A stretch of 62,074 bases of DNA from an uncultured Winogradskyella sp. (GCA_913055905.1 CAJXLB010000012.1:1-62074); one strand, 5' to 3'; positions 1 to 8,165 are shown, counted from the stretch's first letter. Numbers and translations are program-made. The notes: a model not told the origin generated them from the letters alone.

Positions 1-131
1 TTGAGCAAAAACTTGATACAAATGCAACCTTTAACTCCGTTAATGTTTCTAATTTAACTTCTGGTGTTTACATTATCGAACTCAAAGGCCAAGGCAACCA
101 AAAATTAATTAAAAAGGTTGTTGTTCGTTAG
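1..131 (+). CDS. C-terminal end of a T9SS cargo protein (type A sorting domain), partial
   Basis: Only the last 42 codons are in the window; the frame is open from base 3 to the TAG at 129-131. The peptide contains NVSNLTSGVYIIEL followed by a lysine-rich stretch ending KKVVVR, the classic end of the Por-secretion-system type A C-terminal domain (a 'L.sGvYii.i' strand, then a basic last strand). In the family this tail directs proteins across the outer membrane through the type IX system, after which it is cleaved and the protein is released or anchored. The enzymatic or adhesive part lies upstream of the window, so its function cannot be told. A rho-independent terminator follows about 20 bases after the stop. 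Confidence 0.85.
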   Translation, partial: EQKLDTNATFNSVNVSNLTSGVYIIELKGQGNQKLIKKVVVR

Positions 132-150
132 TACAAAACCTTCATTAAAA

Positions 151-179
151 AAGCCATATTAAAAAATATGGCTTTTTTT
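151..179 (+). terminator. rho-independent terminator after the T9SS cargo gene
   Basis: AAGCCATATT (151-160) pairs perfectly with AATATGGCTT (165-174) across a four-base loop and runs into a T tract. It lies 20 bases after the stop of the T9SS cargo gene. The A-rich left flank could also serve the leftward gene ending at 201. Confidence 0.85.
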
Positions 180-200
180 GATTTAGTTAGTTTTCCAATG

Positions 201-581
201 CTATAATACCTCTAAGAAATAGTCCATCATTTCTTCTTTTAGATCATAATGTAACTTAATATAGGTACGCATATCATCCTTTAATGGACGTTGTTCGTTT
301 TGAAGTCGACCATCAATATTTTCGTTAAAATCTGCATTATTGATATTTGCAATCTTATTACGGCAACGATGCAATAATTTTGAAATTGCATTTTTTTCTA
401 TCATAATACGATTTTGGAAAACCTCTAATTTTATGAGAACCATTGGGTCATTGTGTCGCTGTACGATTTCTTCCAGTTTTTCCTGAAAGGTATCCATTTC
501 ACTTAAATGAAAACGTAATTCACGCTTCCAGGTGTCGATGTTGAACTTTAAATCGCTTAAATATCTTACTTTTGCTTCCAT
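201..581 (-). CDS. conserved hypothetical helical protein (126 aa)
   Basis: I do not recognise a named family. The protein is small, charged, without signal peptide or membrane segment, and very rich in Glu, Lys, Asn and Leu with heptad-like spacing (for example LSEMDTFQEKLEEIV), so an antiparallel helical bundle or coiled coil in the cytoplasm is likely. Its start lies nine bases downstream of the stop of the EF-G paralogue, so the two are almost certainly cotranscribed. That makes a role connected with the translation factor possible, but this is inference from position only. The start ATG at 581 is the first in the frame and gives tight operon spacing. Confidence 0.7.
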   Translation of the reverse strand: MEAKVRYLSDLKFNIDTWKRELRFHLSEMDTFQEKLEEIVQRHNDPMVLIKLEVFQNRIMIEKNAISKLLHRCRNKIANINNADFNENIDGRLQNEQRPLKDDMRTYIKLHYDLKEEMMDYFLEVL

Positions 582-590
582 ATTCGTGGT

Positions 591-2711
591 TTATGTGGTT
601 ATTAAATCTTTTTCTTTTATCAATTCCTTTTGAATGTGGCTGGGTACAGCACTATAATCGTTAAAAACTGTAGAATAAGTTGCTCTACCTTGGGTGACAG
701 AACGCAATTGGCTCGAAAAATCACTTAATTCGGCAGACGGTATTATACATTTTAAAATCTGGTAATTCTCTTCCGTCTCAATACCTTGAATAATCGCCCT
801 TCTACTCTGCAACTCCGTCATTACGTTACCAATCATATGCTCTGGAATGCGAAGTGTCATCTGTTGAGTTGGTTCTAAAAGTTTAGGATTAGCATTTAAA
901 AAAGCCTCTTTGAAAGCTTGCGCTCCTGCGATTTTAAAAGATATGTCATTAGAGTCCACAGAGTGCATCTTGCCATCATAAACCATGACTCGGACATCTC
1001 TTATATAAGAATCCGTCAATGGGCCTGATTCCATAACTTCCAATATGCCTTTCATAATTGACGGTAAGTAGCGCTGATCAATAACACCACCCACAATACA
1101 ATTATAAAATACCAACTTACCGTCCCATGGCAATTCAACCTCTTCCTTACCTCTGATAGAAAAACCTTCCGGTTCAGGCATTCCTTCGTAATAAGGTTCA
1201 ATTTTAATATGCACCTGCCCAAACTGTCCTGAGCCACCACTCTGCTTTTTATGTCTGTAGTTAGCTGTTGCACTGCGCTGTATGGTTTCTCTGTATGAGA
1301 TCTTAGGCGCTTCAAATCTTGCCGAAACATCATATATGTTTTCCAGTAGCCAGTTCAGGGTAGACAAATGAAGTTCACCTTGAGTACCTACCAAAGTTTG
1401 TAAGGTCTCATTGTCATAGCGTAAATCCACGGTTAAATCTTGACTGTGAATACGTCTAAGTGCTTCACTAAGTTTTTCCTCTTCGCTTGTATTCTCAGCA
1501 AAAACAGCTTTTACCAATCTTGGCTGTGGAAACTTTATAGGTTTTATGGTACCAGCTTCGGCCTTACTAGCTAAGGTGTCATTTGTATCGGTATACTTGA
1601 GTTTGGTAGTCGCTCCTATATCACCAACGGTAAGTTTGTTAACACTATGTTTTTTCTTACCGTCCATTATAAACAATTGGTTAAGTGTCTCGCTTTCACC
1701 TGTACGCGTATTAAATAATTTGTCATTGGCATTTACCTCGCCAGACATAACCTTGAAAAAGGTAATCTGTCCCAAATTGGGTTGATAAATGGTCTTAAAA
1801 ACGAAAAGCGATGTGTCTGCATCAACGGTAGGAGAAATCAAATCACCTTCGAGAGTTTGTTCAGGTTTTAAATCTGCCGCTGCTGGAGCCACATTATCAA
1901 TAAAGCCCATAAGACGACCTGTACCCATATCTTTCAAAGCAGATACGCAAAAAACAGGGAAAAAGTCGTGATTGAGCATTCCTAGTTTAATGCCTTTTTT
2001 CAGTTCATTTTCGTTAAGCGTTCCATTTTCAAAAAACAACTCCATTAATTCTTCATCATTCTCAGCTGCTTTTTCAACAAGTTCATTGTGCAAATGGTTT
2101 GCATATTCTAACTGATCTTCGGGTATGGGTAACTTTTCTGGCTTCCCTCCTTCTGGACCAAATTTGTAACACTTCATTTTAAGCACGTCTATGATACACT
2201 GGGCACCATCAATGGTAATTGGGTACTGTACCAAAACAGCATTATTTCCAACCAATTGTTTAAGGCTATTCACCGCTTTTTCATAATTGGCCTTTTCGCT
2301 ATCTATTTTATTAATAACAAATAAGGTGGGCTTATGATAGCGGTCTACATAGTTCCATATGATTTCTGTACCTATATCAACACCATGCTTGGCATTAATT
2401 ACGGTAACAATAGTATCTGCCACACGAATGGACGACATTATTTCGCCTATGAAATCATCTAAACCAGGAGTGTCTATAATGTTGATTTTATAGTTACGCC
2501 ATTCTGTATGCAAAGGGGTAGCAAAAACAGAAGCACCGCGTTGGTGCTCAAATTCATGGTAATCCGATATGGTGTTTTGCTGCTCTACTGTGCCTCTTCT
2601 ATTTATAAGGCCTGCCTCGTAGAGCATGGTCTCAGACAAGGTGGTCTTGCCCGCGCGATGTGTCCCTACAAAAGCCACATTTTTAATATGTTTATCATCA
2701 AATACTTTCAT
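591..2711 (-). CDS. elongation factor G paralogue (EF-G2-like translational GTPase)
   Basis: This 706-residue protein has the full EF-G layout: GTPase domain with P-loop GTHRAGKTT (16-24), switch I remnant QRGASV (57-62), G3 DTPGLDDF (80-87) and G4 NKID (134-137), then domains II-V including a recognisable domain IV (SGGSGQFGQVHIK). It differs from housekeeping EF-G: the G3 histidine of DTPGHVDF, which positions the attacking water, is Leu84, and the switch I RGITI motif is RGASV. These changes place it with the EF-G2/FusA2 paralogues, some of which translocate the ribosome with little or no GTP hydrolysis. A separate canonical fusA is expected elsewhere in the genome. It is followed by a small helical protein in the same transcript. 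Whether it acts in starvation translation, as in gut Bacteroides, is inference. Confidence 0.9.
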   Translation of the reverse strand: MKVFDDKHIKNVAFVGTHRAGKTTLSETMLYEAGLINRRGTVEQQNTISDYHEFEHQRGASVFATPLHTEWRNYKINIIDTPGLDDFIGEIMSSIRVADTIVTVINAKHGVDIGTEIIWNYVDRYHKPTLFVINKIDSEKANYEKAVNSLKQLVGNNAVLVQYPITIDGAQCIIDVLKMKCYKFGPEGGKPEKLPIPEDQLEYANHLHNELVEKAAENDEELMELFFENGTLNENELKKGIKLGMLNHDFFPVFCVSALKDMGTGRLMGFIDNVAPAAADLKPEQTLEGDLISPTVDADTSLFVFKTIYQPNLGQITFFKVMSGEVNANDKLFNTRTGESETLNQLFIMDGKKKHSVNKLTVGDIGATTKLKYTDTNDTLASKAEAGTIKPIKFPQPRLVKAVFAENTSEEEKLSEALRRIHSQDLTVDLRYDNETLQTLVGTQGELHLSTLNWLLENIYDVSARFEAPKISYRETIQRSATANYRHKKQSGGSGQFGQVHIKIEPYYEGMPEPEGFSIRGKEEVELPWDGKLVFYNCIVGGVIDQRYLPSIMKGILEVMESGPLTDSYIRDVRVMVYDGKMHSVDSNDISFKIAGAQAFKEAFLNANPKLLEPTQQMTLRIPEHMIGNVMTELQSRRAIIQGIETEENYQILKCIIPSAELSDFSSQLRSVTQGRATYSTVFNDYSAVPSHIQKELIKEKDLITT

Positions 2712-2845
2712 ATATCCATTGATTTTTATTAGTTAGAGAATCCTTAAAAATTATACCTTTAAAGGTACTTGAGCTTACAGACATAAAACATGATAAAAGT
2801 TAGCTTCTTGAATTTTAATTTATATTTCCTGTAATTCCCTTAGAC

Positions 2846-3664
2846 ATGTCAAACCAAATCATTTTTCAGCAACTGTTTGAGGGCTACCAAAATACACCTC
2901 AGCTTTGGACAGGGAATACTATTTGGGATTTGGAACAACTCCCTATTGAATTGCACACTCAAAGAAATTTTGAATCCAATTCCAAAGGCAAGCGCTTACG
3001 ACTCGGCAAATGGGTAGAAACGTTTTTTTCTTTTCAACTTAACCAATTAAATACTATAAATATCGTAGCCGAAGGCATTCAAATTAAGCGCCAAAAACAA
3101 ACTATTGGTGAGCTCGACTCCCTATTTATATGGAAAGGACAACCTATTCATACCGAAGTGGTTTATAAATTCTATTTATATGACCCACAAATCGAAGGTG
3201 AAACTTATTTAGACCACTGGATTGGCCCAAATAGAAGGGATACTTTAATCTATAAATTAAATAAGCTTAAGAATAAGCAATTTCCTTTGCTCTACAACGC
3301 TAACACCCTAGAGGTTCTTGGGCGTTTAAATATAGACCCAGAACAAATCAGACAATTTGTGCACTTTAAAGCCAAACTTTTTACACCATTAAATTCAAAT
3401 ATTAACAAAAAAGCAGGATTGAATCCTTCGAGTGTCGCAGGAAATTATATTAAGGCCCAAGACCTTAAGGATTTTAAATCTTATCTGTTTTATGTTCCAA
3501 AGAAACTCGAATGGCTTTTAAATCCCGGAACCTCTGTTCCTTGGCTTCATTATAAGGATGCAGAACCATTAATTTTAAATGAACTTAGCAACGAACGCTC
3601 TCCCTTGATTTGGCTAAAATCGCCAAAAGGCGAGACGCAATTACTCTTTGTAGTATGGTGGTAG
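2846..3664 (+). CDS. DUF1853 family protein
   Basis: The 272-residue protein matches the DUF1853 pattern: an N-terminal segment with LWTGNTIWDLEQLP, a central basic patch around GKRLRLGKWVETFF, and a stretch with paired acidic and lysine residues (IGELDSLF, HTEVVYKFYLY, LDHWIGPNRRDTL) that resembles the core of PD-(D/E)xK-like nuclease folds. No signal peptide or membrane helix is present, so it is probably cytoplasmic. The family has no assigned biochemical role. Its last 10 bases overlap the start of rluE, so the two genes are translationally coupled, hinting at a link to RNA metabolism. The nuclease-fold comment is my inference from the pattern, not a demonstrated property. Confidence 0.8.
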   Translation: MSNQIIFQQLFEGYQNTPQLWTGNTIWDLEQLPIELHTQRNFESNSKGKRLRLGKWVETFFSFQLNQLNTINIVAEGIQIKRQKQTIGELDSLFIWKGQPIHTEVVYKFYLYDPQIEGETYLDHWIGPNRRDTLIYKLNKLKNKQFPLLYNANTLEVLGRLNIDPEQIRQFVHFKAKLFTPLNSNINKKAGLNPSSVAGNYIKAQDLKDFKSYLFYVPKKLEWLLNPGTSVPWLHYKDAEPLILNELSNERSPLIWLKSPKGETQLLFVVWW

Positions 3665-4221
3665 AACATTTCTATTTCAAATTATATAAACCTTACGGCT
3701 ATCTCAGTCAATTTATTTACAACCAAGGTCAACGGAAAAACAAGAAATTACTAGGTGAGCTTTATCAATTTCCAAAAGGAACGATGGCAGTAGGACGTTT
3801 AGACGAAAAGTCTGAAGGACTATTGCTATTAACTACCGACGGCAAATTTAGCTACGATATTACCAGTTCTGGCATAGAAAAAGAATATCATGTCATGGTA
3901 GATGGATTGATAACAGAACAGGCTATTGCCGCCTTAAGGCGAGGAGTTGATATATCGGTAAAGCAAAAAAATTACATCACTAAGCCCTGTAAGGTTCATT
4001 TATTAAACGACACGTCTCATATTTTTGATAGACATGTTCGAGACGAAAGACACGGTCCTACGTCATGGATTTCAGTAACATTGACTGAAGGTAAATTTAG
4101 GCAAGTCCGTAAGATGACTGCAAAAGTTGGATATCCTACCTTACGTTTGGTACGTGTTAGAATTGGCAATTATAGCTTAGGCGATATGAAGCCAGGAGAA
4201 GTCCAAATCGTTAGTCGTTAG
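3655..4221 (+). CDS. rluE: 23S rRNA pseudouridine synthase, RluE type (RsuA family)
   Basis: The protein isomerises a uridine in rRNA to pseudouridine; RluE of E. coli acts on U2457 of 23S rRNA. The family signature GRLDEKSEGLLLLTTDG covers residues 47-63, with Asp50 as catalytic nucleophile, and the later FRQVRKM motif of the RsuA family is present. It begins directly with FYFKLYKPYGYLSQF and has no N-terminal S4 domain, which fits RluE rather than RsuA, RluB or RluF. I chose the ATG at 3655, giving 188 residues: the longer frame from a TTG at 3610 would add residues foreign to the family and overlap DUF1853 further. The 3' end overlaps the convergent gene by 11 bases. Confidence 0.9.
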   Translation: MVVEHFYFKLYKPYGYLSQFIYNQGQRKNKKLLGELYQFPKGTMAVGRLDEKSEGLLLLTTDGKFSYDITSSGIEKEYHVMVDGLITEQAIAALRRGVDISVKQKNYITKPCKVHLLNDTSHIFDRHVRDERHGPTSWISVTLTEGKFRQVRKMTAKVGYPTLRLVRVRIGNYSLGDMKPGEVQIVSR

Positions 4222-4948
4222 GAGAATTATTATCACCAGCTTCAGTAACTTCACTCTTAAGCTTTATGGTCATCTTCTCATTAACAAAGACAATTCTGGC
4301 CTTAACTCCTGTAAGCAGATTCCATTCCTTAGAGGAAACCACACCTCCCTTATCGTCATAAATAACAAACTCTGCTGTATTGGGCCCAGATTCGCCTTGA
4401 TTCAGCGCAATAATATCCACGATATTCCGACCGTCGAGCAGATTGACTTGAACTCTACGATAACTACTCGTTAAAAGCAGACTGTTCTTTATAACTTCGC
4501 CATTAACCACTACTTGTACCCTATCACCATCTGGATATTCGTGATCTCTACAAACAATATTTACGAATTTGGTATCCACACGATGCTCCCCTAAGAATTG
4601 GTCCGACATTGTTTTAACAATACCACCTTTTGTGGCCTCCTTCTTCCAACGTTTTTCAAAAATCTCACTAGCACTTATAAGGCCATCATCCTCTATCATG
4701 GAAAATGGTTTTTCGGTTTCCCTTAGTATGAATTTCTTTTGGTCTTTCTTAGAATCGCCTTTAGATTTTTCGTCCTCTTTTTTGAGGATAGGAGCTACTT
4801 TGGCTTTGATAAGACTAGAATCTTTTTCTTTTTTTGAAGGTTCTGCAGGAATTCTGATAGATTTGTTTTCCTTATCAGGAACTTGAGCATAGGCAACGGT
4901 TGTAGTTCCGAAAAACAAAATAAGCCATATGTAGGTTAAATGCTTCAC
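4211..4948 (-). CDS. secreted protein of unknown function (245 aa)
   Basis: The N-terminus is a clear Sec signal peptide (MKHLTYIWLILFFGTTTVAYA, cleavage before QVPD). A long, highly charged, Lys/Asp/Glu-rich linker (about residues 25-85) precedes a compact C-terminal region with beta-strand character (RVQVVVNGEVIKNSLLL, VQVNLLDGRNIVDIIALNQG). The phrase 'GRNIVDI.ALN.G' with the later strand resembles beta-sandwich modules found in flavobacterial periplasmic proteins. I do not recognise a named family. It is convergent with rluE and overlaps it by 11 bases. Location in the periplasm or outer membrane is inferred from the signal peptide. Confidence 0.7.
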   Translation of the reverse strand: MKHLTYIWLILFFGTTTVAYAQVPDKENKSIRIPAEPSKKEKDSSLIKAKVAPILKKEDEKSKGDSKKDQKKFILRETEKPFSMIEDDGLISASEIFEKRWKKEATKGGIVKTMSDQFLGEHRVDTKFVNIVCRDHEYPDGDRVQVVVNGEVIKNSLLLTSSYRRVQVNLLDGRNIVDIIALNQGESGPNTAEFVIYDDKGGVVSSKEWNLLTGVKARIVFVNEKMTIKLKSEVTEAGDNNSPND

Positions 4949-5035
4949 AACACTAATTTATTACATAAAGGCAGTGCAATAACTATACCCAATTCAAAAT
5001 AAAAGCTAAAAAATATATTTCCGTACAAAAAAACG

Positions 5036-6550
5036 TTAAAACTTACCGTTAAAGCTTATACGTAATTTACGGTTGTACTCCTCAAACAACCAATCTTTGT
5101 AGTTATCCGTACTATTCATGATGCAATAGCAGTATTGCTTTATTCGGTAAGCGATGTCATCTTGCAATAATTTGACCAAATCTCTAGCATCATAGACATC
5201 TTCACTATTATCAATACACATTTTTGAATGCTGGGCAATTGATTGCTCGATTACGGAAAAAGACTTTTTACCAGAATTAATGGCTTCCTTATAAGCTGCT
5301 TCGATATCAAATCCAATAGACTCTGAATTACTGAATTTTGCTCTTATATCGTCGGGCATGACATACACAAACTCACGCTCAAGGGATTCATCATCAACAA
5401 TATTCTCCAAATACATATCCGGATACTTAAAAATATGTTGCCAATTGACTGGTTGATCCCATGGCCCGAAACGCGCAATATTGTTACCTAAATCTATCAC
5501 TTGGAAGGTATTTCTATTCTTATAAATACGGCTTCCACGACCAATCATTTGAAAATACAGGGTTAACGAACGGGTAGCCCTGTTTAAGATTATGGATTCT
5601 ACGGAAGGCTCATCAAACCCAGTGGTTAGTATACTAACTGAAGTTAAGATAGCACCAGGCGTATGCTTAAACCACTTAAGCGTTTCCTTACGTTCTTCTT
5701 TACTTGCGGTGTTATCTAAGTGCTTAATATCGTAACCTGCCTTTTTAAACGTATAAAACACTTCCTTAGAGGTATAAATTCCGTTATTAAAAATTAAGGT
5801 CTTTTTCCCTTTGGCCAAATCTTCGTAAGCCGTTAAGAGTTTAGACTGCATTAAAGAATTGGTATAAAGGGCTTCGGATGATTTTACGGTATAATCACCA
5901 TTAATACCTATTTTTAAAGAGGTTAGCCCTACGTCGTAATGATATAAATCTGCCTTTGCCAAAAAACCATTCTTAATTAAGGTTGCTATATCATCTCCTA
6001 CAATAAGTTTCTGGTAGTTATCCTTCATTGGAAGTTTAATGTTACTGCTCAAAGGCGTAGCGGTAACACCAAGAATGAAGCATGACCTGAAAAACTTAAA
6101 GAGTTTTCTAAAAGAATTATAGTGCGCTTCATCAATAATGACCAAACCAATATTTTTAAGTTCAAAATCATTATCGGACAGTCTATTATTAAGCGTTTCT
6201 ACCATCGCAACGAAACATTGATAGTCATCTTGGTCTGGCAATTGCTTAACCTTACTGTTTATCACCTTGTTCTTAACCTTAAAACCGGATAGAACGTTAG
6301 AGGTTTGTTTACAAAGTTCAATCCTATGGGTAAGAATCACGACTTTTTTGTTGTGTTCCTTAATGTATCGCCGAACGATTTCGGAAAAAATTATAGTCTT
6401 TCCTCCACCAGTGGGGAGCTGGTAAAGTAGGTTAAAATCATCTGGCTCCTCTGCCATGACATCAAAGATGCGGTTGAGGTCTTTGAGCTGATAATCATAT
6501 AATTTCTTTTCGGTGTCATTTGTATTTAAAGTCTCTGCGGTCATCGGCAT
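5036..6550 (-). CDS. DEAD/DEAH-box SF2 helicase (restriction-helicase-like)
   Basis: The superfamily 2 motifs are all visible: motif I LPTGGGKT, motif II DEAH, motif III GVTATP, motif V ILTTGFDEPSVE and motif VI QMIGRGSR. N- and C-terminal RecA-like domains are followed by about 120 residues of unassigned C-terminus. The architecture resembles the ResIII helicase of type I/III restriction enzymes and RadD/YejH-like repair helicases, but no methylase or specificity subunit is near, so a stand-alone DNA repair role is more likely. I place the start at the ATG at 6550: an exact TAnnTTTG promoter element at 6569-6576 (minus strand) would put transcription start downstream of the earlier possible GTG at 6580. 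Divergent from exbD. Confidence 0.85.
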   Translation of the reverse strand: MPMTAETLNTNDTEKKLYDYQLKDLNRIFDVMAEEPDDFNLLYQLPTGGGKTIIFSEIVRRYIKEHNKKVVILTHRIELCKQTSNVLSGFKVKNKVINSKVKQLPDQDDYQCFVAMVETLNNRLSDNDFELKNIGLVIIDEAHYNSFRKLFKFFRSCFILGVTATPLSSNIKLPMKDNYQKLIVGDDIATLIKNGFLAKADLYHYDVGLTSLKIGINGDYTVKSSEALYTNSLMQSKLLTAYEDLAKGKKTLIFNNGIYTSKEVFYTFKKAGYDIKHLDNTASKEERKETLKWFKHTPGAILTSVSILTTGFDEPSVESIILNRATRSLTLYFQMIGRGSRIYKNRNTFQVIDLGNNIARFGPWDQPVNWQHIFKYPDMYLENIVDDESLEREFVYVMPDDIRAKFSNSESIGFDIEAAYKEAINSGKKSFSVIEQSIAQHSKMCIDNSEDVYDARDLVKLLQDDIAYRIKQYCYCIMNSTDNYKDWLFEEYNRKLRISFNGKF

Positions 6551-6568
6551 ATCGAAATCATTGATTTG

Positions 6569-6576
6569 CAAAAATA
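6569..6576 (-). promoter_or_regulatory. Bacteroidota -7 element (TATTTTTG) for the SF2 helicase
   Basis: Read on the minus strand the octamer is TATTTTTG, an exact TAnnTTTG match, 18 bases before the ATG at 6550. It lies inside the possible N-terminal extension of the helicase and so decides in favour of the shorter start. Confidence 0.5.
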
Positions 6577-6683
6577 ACACATAGTAAGGGTTTATGTAAG
6601 TTAATGTTAATAACCTTTAACAAGATTGGTATTGTTGTTGTGTGCCTTTATTTAGTACATCAACAGTTTTAAATTCAATTATC

Positions 6684-7244
6684 ATGAAATCATTTAGACA
6701 ACACCCTGCAAAGGTCAACACTGGATCTATGGCTGACATCGCTTTTTTATTGCTTATCTTTTTTTTGGTGAGCACCACAATTTCTGCAGAAAAAGGTTTA
6801 CTAAGGAAGCTACCTGCCTATTGTGAAAATCCAGCCCAATGTGAAACAGACATTAAAAGAAGAAATCTATTGGAGATTACCCTAAATCGAAACAATGAAA
6901 TACTAATCTCTAGCCAACGAGCACAACTCTATGATGTCACAAATACTGTAGTAGCTTTCGTTGATAATAATGGTTTGGGACAATGCCACTATTGTAGTGG
7001 ACAACAATCAACAGACTATTCTGAACATCCTTTGAAAGCTGCCATTTTATTGCGATATGATGCAAAAAGCCGATACGACCACTTCGTTGCAGTACAAGAT
7101 AAAATTTCATTGGCGTATGACCAGTTGCGGGAAAACTACGCTAAAACCCACTTTAATACACCAATGGAAAAATTAGATGGAACAAGGTTGAATTTAGTAA
7201 AAGCTAAATATCCCATTAAACTTTCCGAAGTAAAGATTGAATAA
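6684..7244 (+). CDS. exbD: ExbD/TolR-family biopolymer transport protein (orphan)
   Basis: Residues 13-34 carry the ExbD signature: a polar stretch, SMADIAFLLLIFFLVSTTIS, with the proton-pathway Asp18 at the membrane entrance, then the 'LLRKLP' motif seen in Bacteroidota ExbDs. ExbD works with the ExbB ring to feed proton-motive force to TonB or Tol complexes. This 186-residue protein is longer than E. coli ExbD (141), and its periplasmic domain holds four cysteines (47, 53, 101, 104). No exbB or tonB lies next to it. The ATG at 6684 is chosen because the in-frame upstream ATG at 6642 adds 14 residues that do not belong to the family. Confidence 0.85.
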   Translation: MKSFRQHPAKVNTGSMADIAFLLLIFFLVSTTISAEKGLLRKLPAYCENPAQCETDIKRRNLLEITLNRNNEILISSQRAQLYDVTNTVVAFVDNNGLGQCHYCSGQQSTDYSEHPLKAAILLRYDAKSRYDHFVAVQDKISLAYDQLRENYAKTHFNTPMEKLDGTRLNLVKAKYPIKLSEVKIE

Positions 7245-7417
7245 TTGAAATAGGAGATTTACGGAGCAAAGCATCTATTTTCAATCGGACCTTACGCCCT
7301 ATTCTTCACTTAATTATCGTTAAAATATGTTAAAATAGTATTATGCTATACCAAGTACTGTAACAAAATTGTTTTATGCTCGTCTATATAGTGTAATCAA
7401 TTAAAAAACGAATAATC
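7245..7417. other. non-coding leader of the micro-ORF locus
   Basis: No gene of ordinary size is seen between exbD (ends 7244) and hsp20 (ends 7686); this first part has no convincing frame. It is AT-rich and probably carries the promoter for the two micro-ORFs that follow; no exact TAnnTTTG element was found. The rest of the gap holds the micro-ORFs and a terminator, listed separately. Confidence 0.4.
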
Positions 7418-7504
7418 ATGAGAACTTTAAACAACAATCAATTGACGAGCAATTTAGCAGAAACAAAAGCTTACGTTTGGAACAAGAAAAGACGTTACAG
7501 GTAA
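7418..7504 (+). CDS. candidate micropeptide 1 (28 aa, basic C-terminus)
   Basis: ATG to TAA encodes MRTLNNNQLTSNLA followed by 14 more residues ending NKKRRYR. The peptide is polar with a strongly basic tail and no membrane helix. It lies with a second micro-ORF between exbD and a perfect terminator hairpin on the same strand, which suggests a short transcript of about 250 bases. Both micro-ORFs begin MR-x-L. No known family comes to mind. The alternative is a small non-coding RNA in which these frames are accidental; the tidy ORF-ORF-terminator layout argues mildly against that. Confidence 0.4.
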   Translation: MRTLNNNQLTSNLAETKAYVWNKKRRYR

Positions 7505-7543
7505 CCACTCCACTGAATTCATCAATCATTAAATCAATTAGTT

Positions 7544-7612
7544 ATGAGAGCCTTATCTAAAATTGTCAATGCATCTAACAGTTTAGATGATGACTTAGAA
7601 AACATTAAGTAA
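7544..7612 (+). CDS. candidate micropeptide 2 (22 aa, acidic C-terminus)
   Basis: ATG to TAA encodes MRALSKIVNASNSLDDDLENIK, a polar peptide whose second half is acidic. It follows micropeptide 1 by 39 bases and ends about 20 bases before a 12-bp terminator stem. The opposite charge of the two peptides is notable but could be chance at this size. Coding status is uncertain. Confidence 0.4.
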   Translation: MRALSKIVNASNSLDDDLENIK

Positions 7613-7632
7613 TGAAAGTTGCAGAAAAGTAA

Positions 7633-7665
7633 AAAACCAATACGACGACGTATTGGTTTTTTTTT
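7633..7665 (+). terminator. strong rho-independent terminator after the micro-ORFs
   Basis: AAAACCAATACG (7633-7644) pairs with CGTATTGGTTTT (7649-7660), a perfect 12-bp stem with loop ACGA, and runs into a T tract. The A tract on the left side means it may also end the leftward hsp20 transcript, whose stop is at 7686. Confidence 0.9.
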
Positions 7666-7685
7666 GACTTAAGCTTGCCAATCTT

Positions 7686-8165
7686 TTAAGATACCTTAAT
7701 CTGTTTAAGAGGTTTTTTCTTAGCTTCATCGCGTTTTGGCAACTCAATGGTTAGAATTCCATCTGTATAAGTCGCCTTTATTTTTTCTGATATCACTGAT
7801 TTTGGCAAGGAGAAAGTTCTTTTAAATGAAGAATAACCAAATTCACGTCTTGTGTAATTATCGTTAACATCTTCATTTTCAGTTTTTATTTCTGCAGAAA
7901 TGGACAATAAGTCGTTATCCAGGTTAATATCAAAATCTGATTTTTTCAATCCTGGAACTGCCATTTCCACAATATAATCATCAGCTCTATCCTTAACGTT
8001 CACGGCTGGCAATGTCATTCCCGTATTGAAATTGGACATTAGACCGTGTTCAAAATTGTTTTCAAAAATATCATCGAGCCATGTAGCTAAGCTCGGCACT
8101 GATCTAAAACCTAAACCTAATTTTGAGTCAGTACCATTTTTCAAAGTTGGAATTAAATTACTCAT
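7686..8165 (-). CDS. small heat shock protein, Hsp20/alpha-crystallin family
   Basis: The 159-residue protein has the usual bacterial sHsp layout: a variable N-terminus (1-50), an alpha-crystallin domain (about 52-145) with PAVNVKDRADDYIVEMAVPG and the end motif GILTIEL (136-142), and a short lysine-rich tail ending LKQIKVS, where I-K-V is the IxI/V-like anchor used for oligomerisation. sHsps hold unfolding clients for refolding by DnaK/ClpB in the cytoplasm. The gene is alone on its strand; an 11-bp perfect inverted repeat lies 65-103 bases upstream of the start and may be an operator. Confidence 0.93.
   Translation of the reverse strand: MSNLIPTLKNGTDSKLGLGFRSVPSLATWLDDIFENNFEHGLMSNFNTGMTLPAVNVKDRADDYIVEMAVPGLKKSDFDINLDNDLLSISAEIKTENEDVNDNYTRREFGYSSFKRTFSLPKSVISEKIKATYTDGILTIELPKRDEAKKKPLKQIKVS

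Noticed and set aside
3610-3654. TTG start for the pseudouridine synthase, extending it by 15 residues
   Set aside because: The added residues do not belong to the family and would deepen the overlap with DUF1853; the ATG at 3655 begins right before the conserved FKLYKPYGYL.
6551-6580. Upstream GTG start for the SF2 helicase
   Set aside because: A TAnnTTTG promoter element lies within this segment, so the transcript would begin after it.
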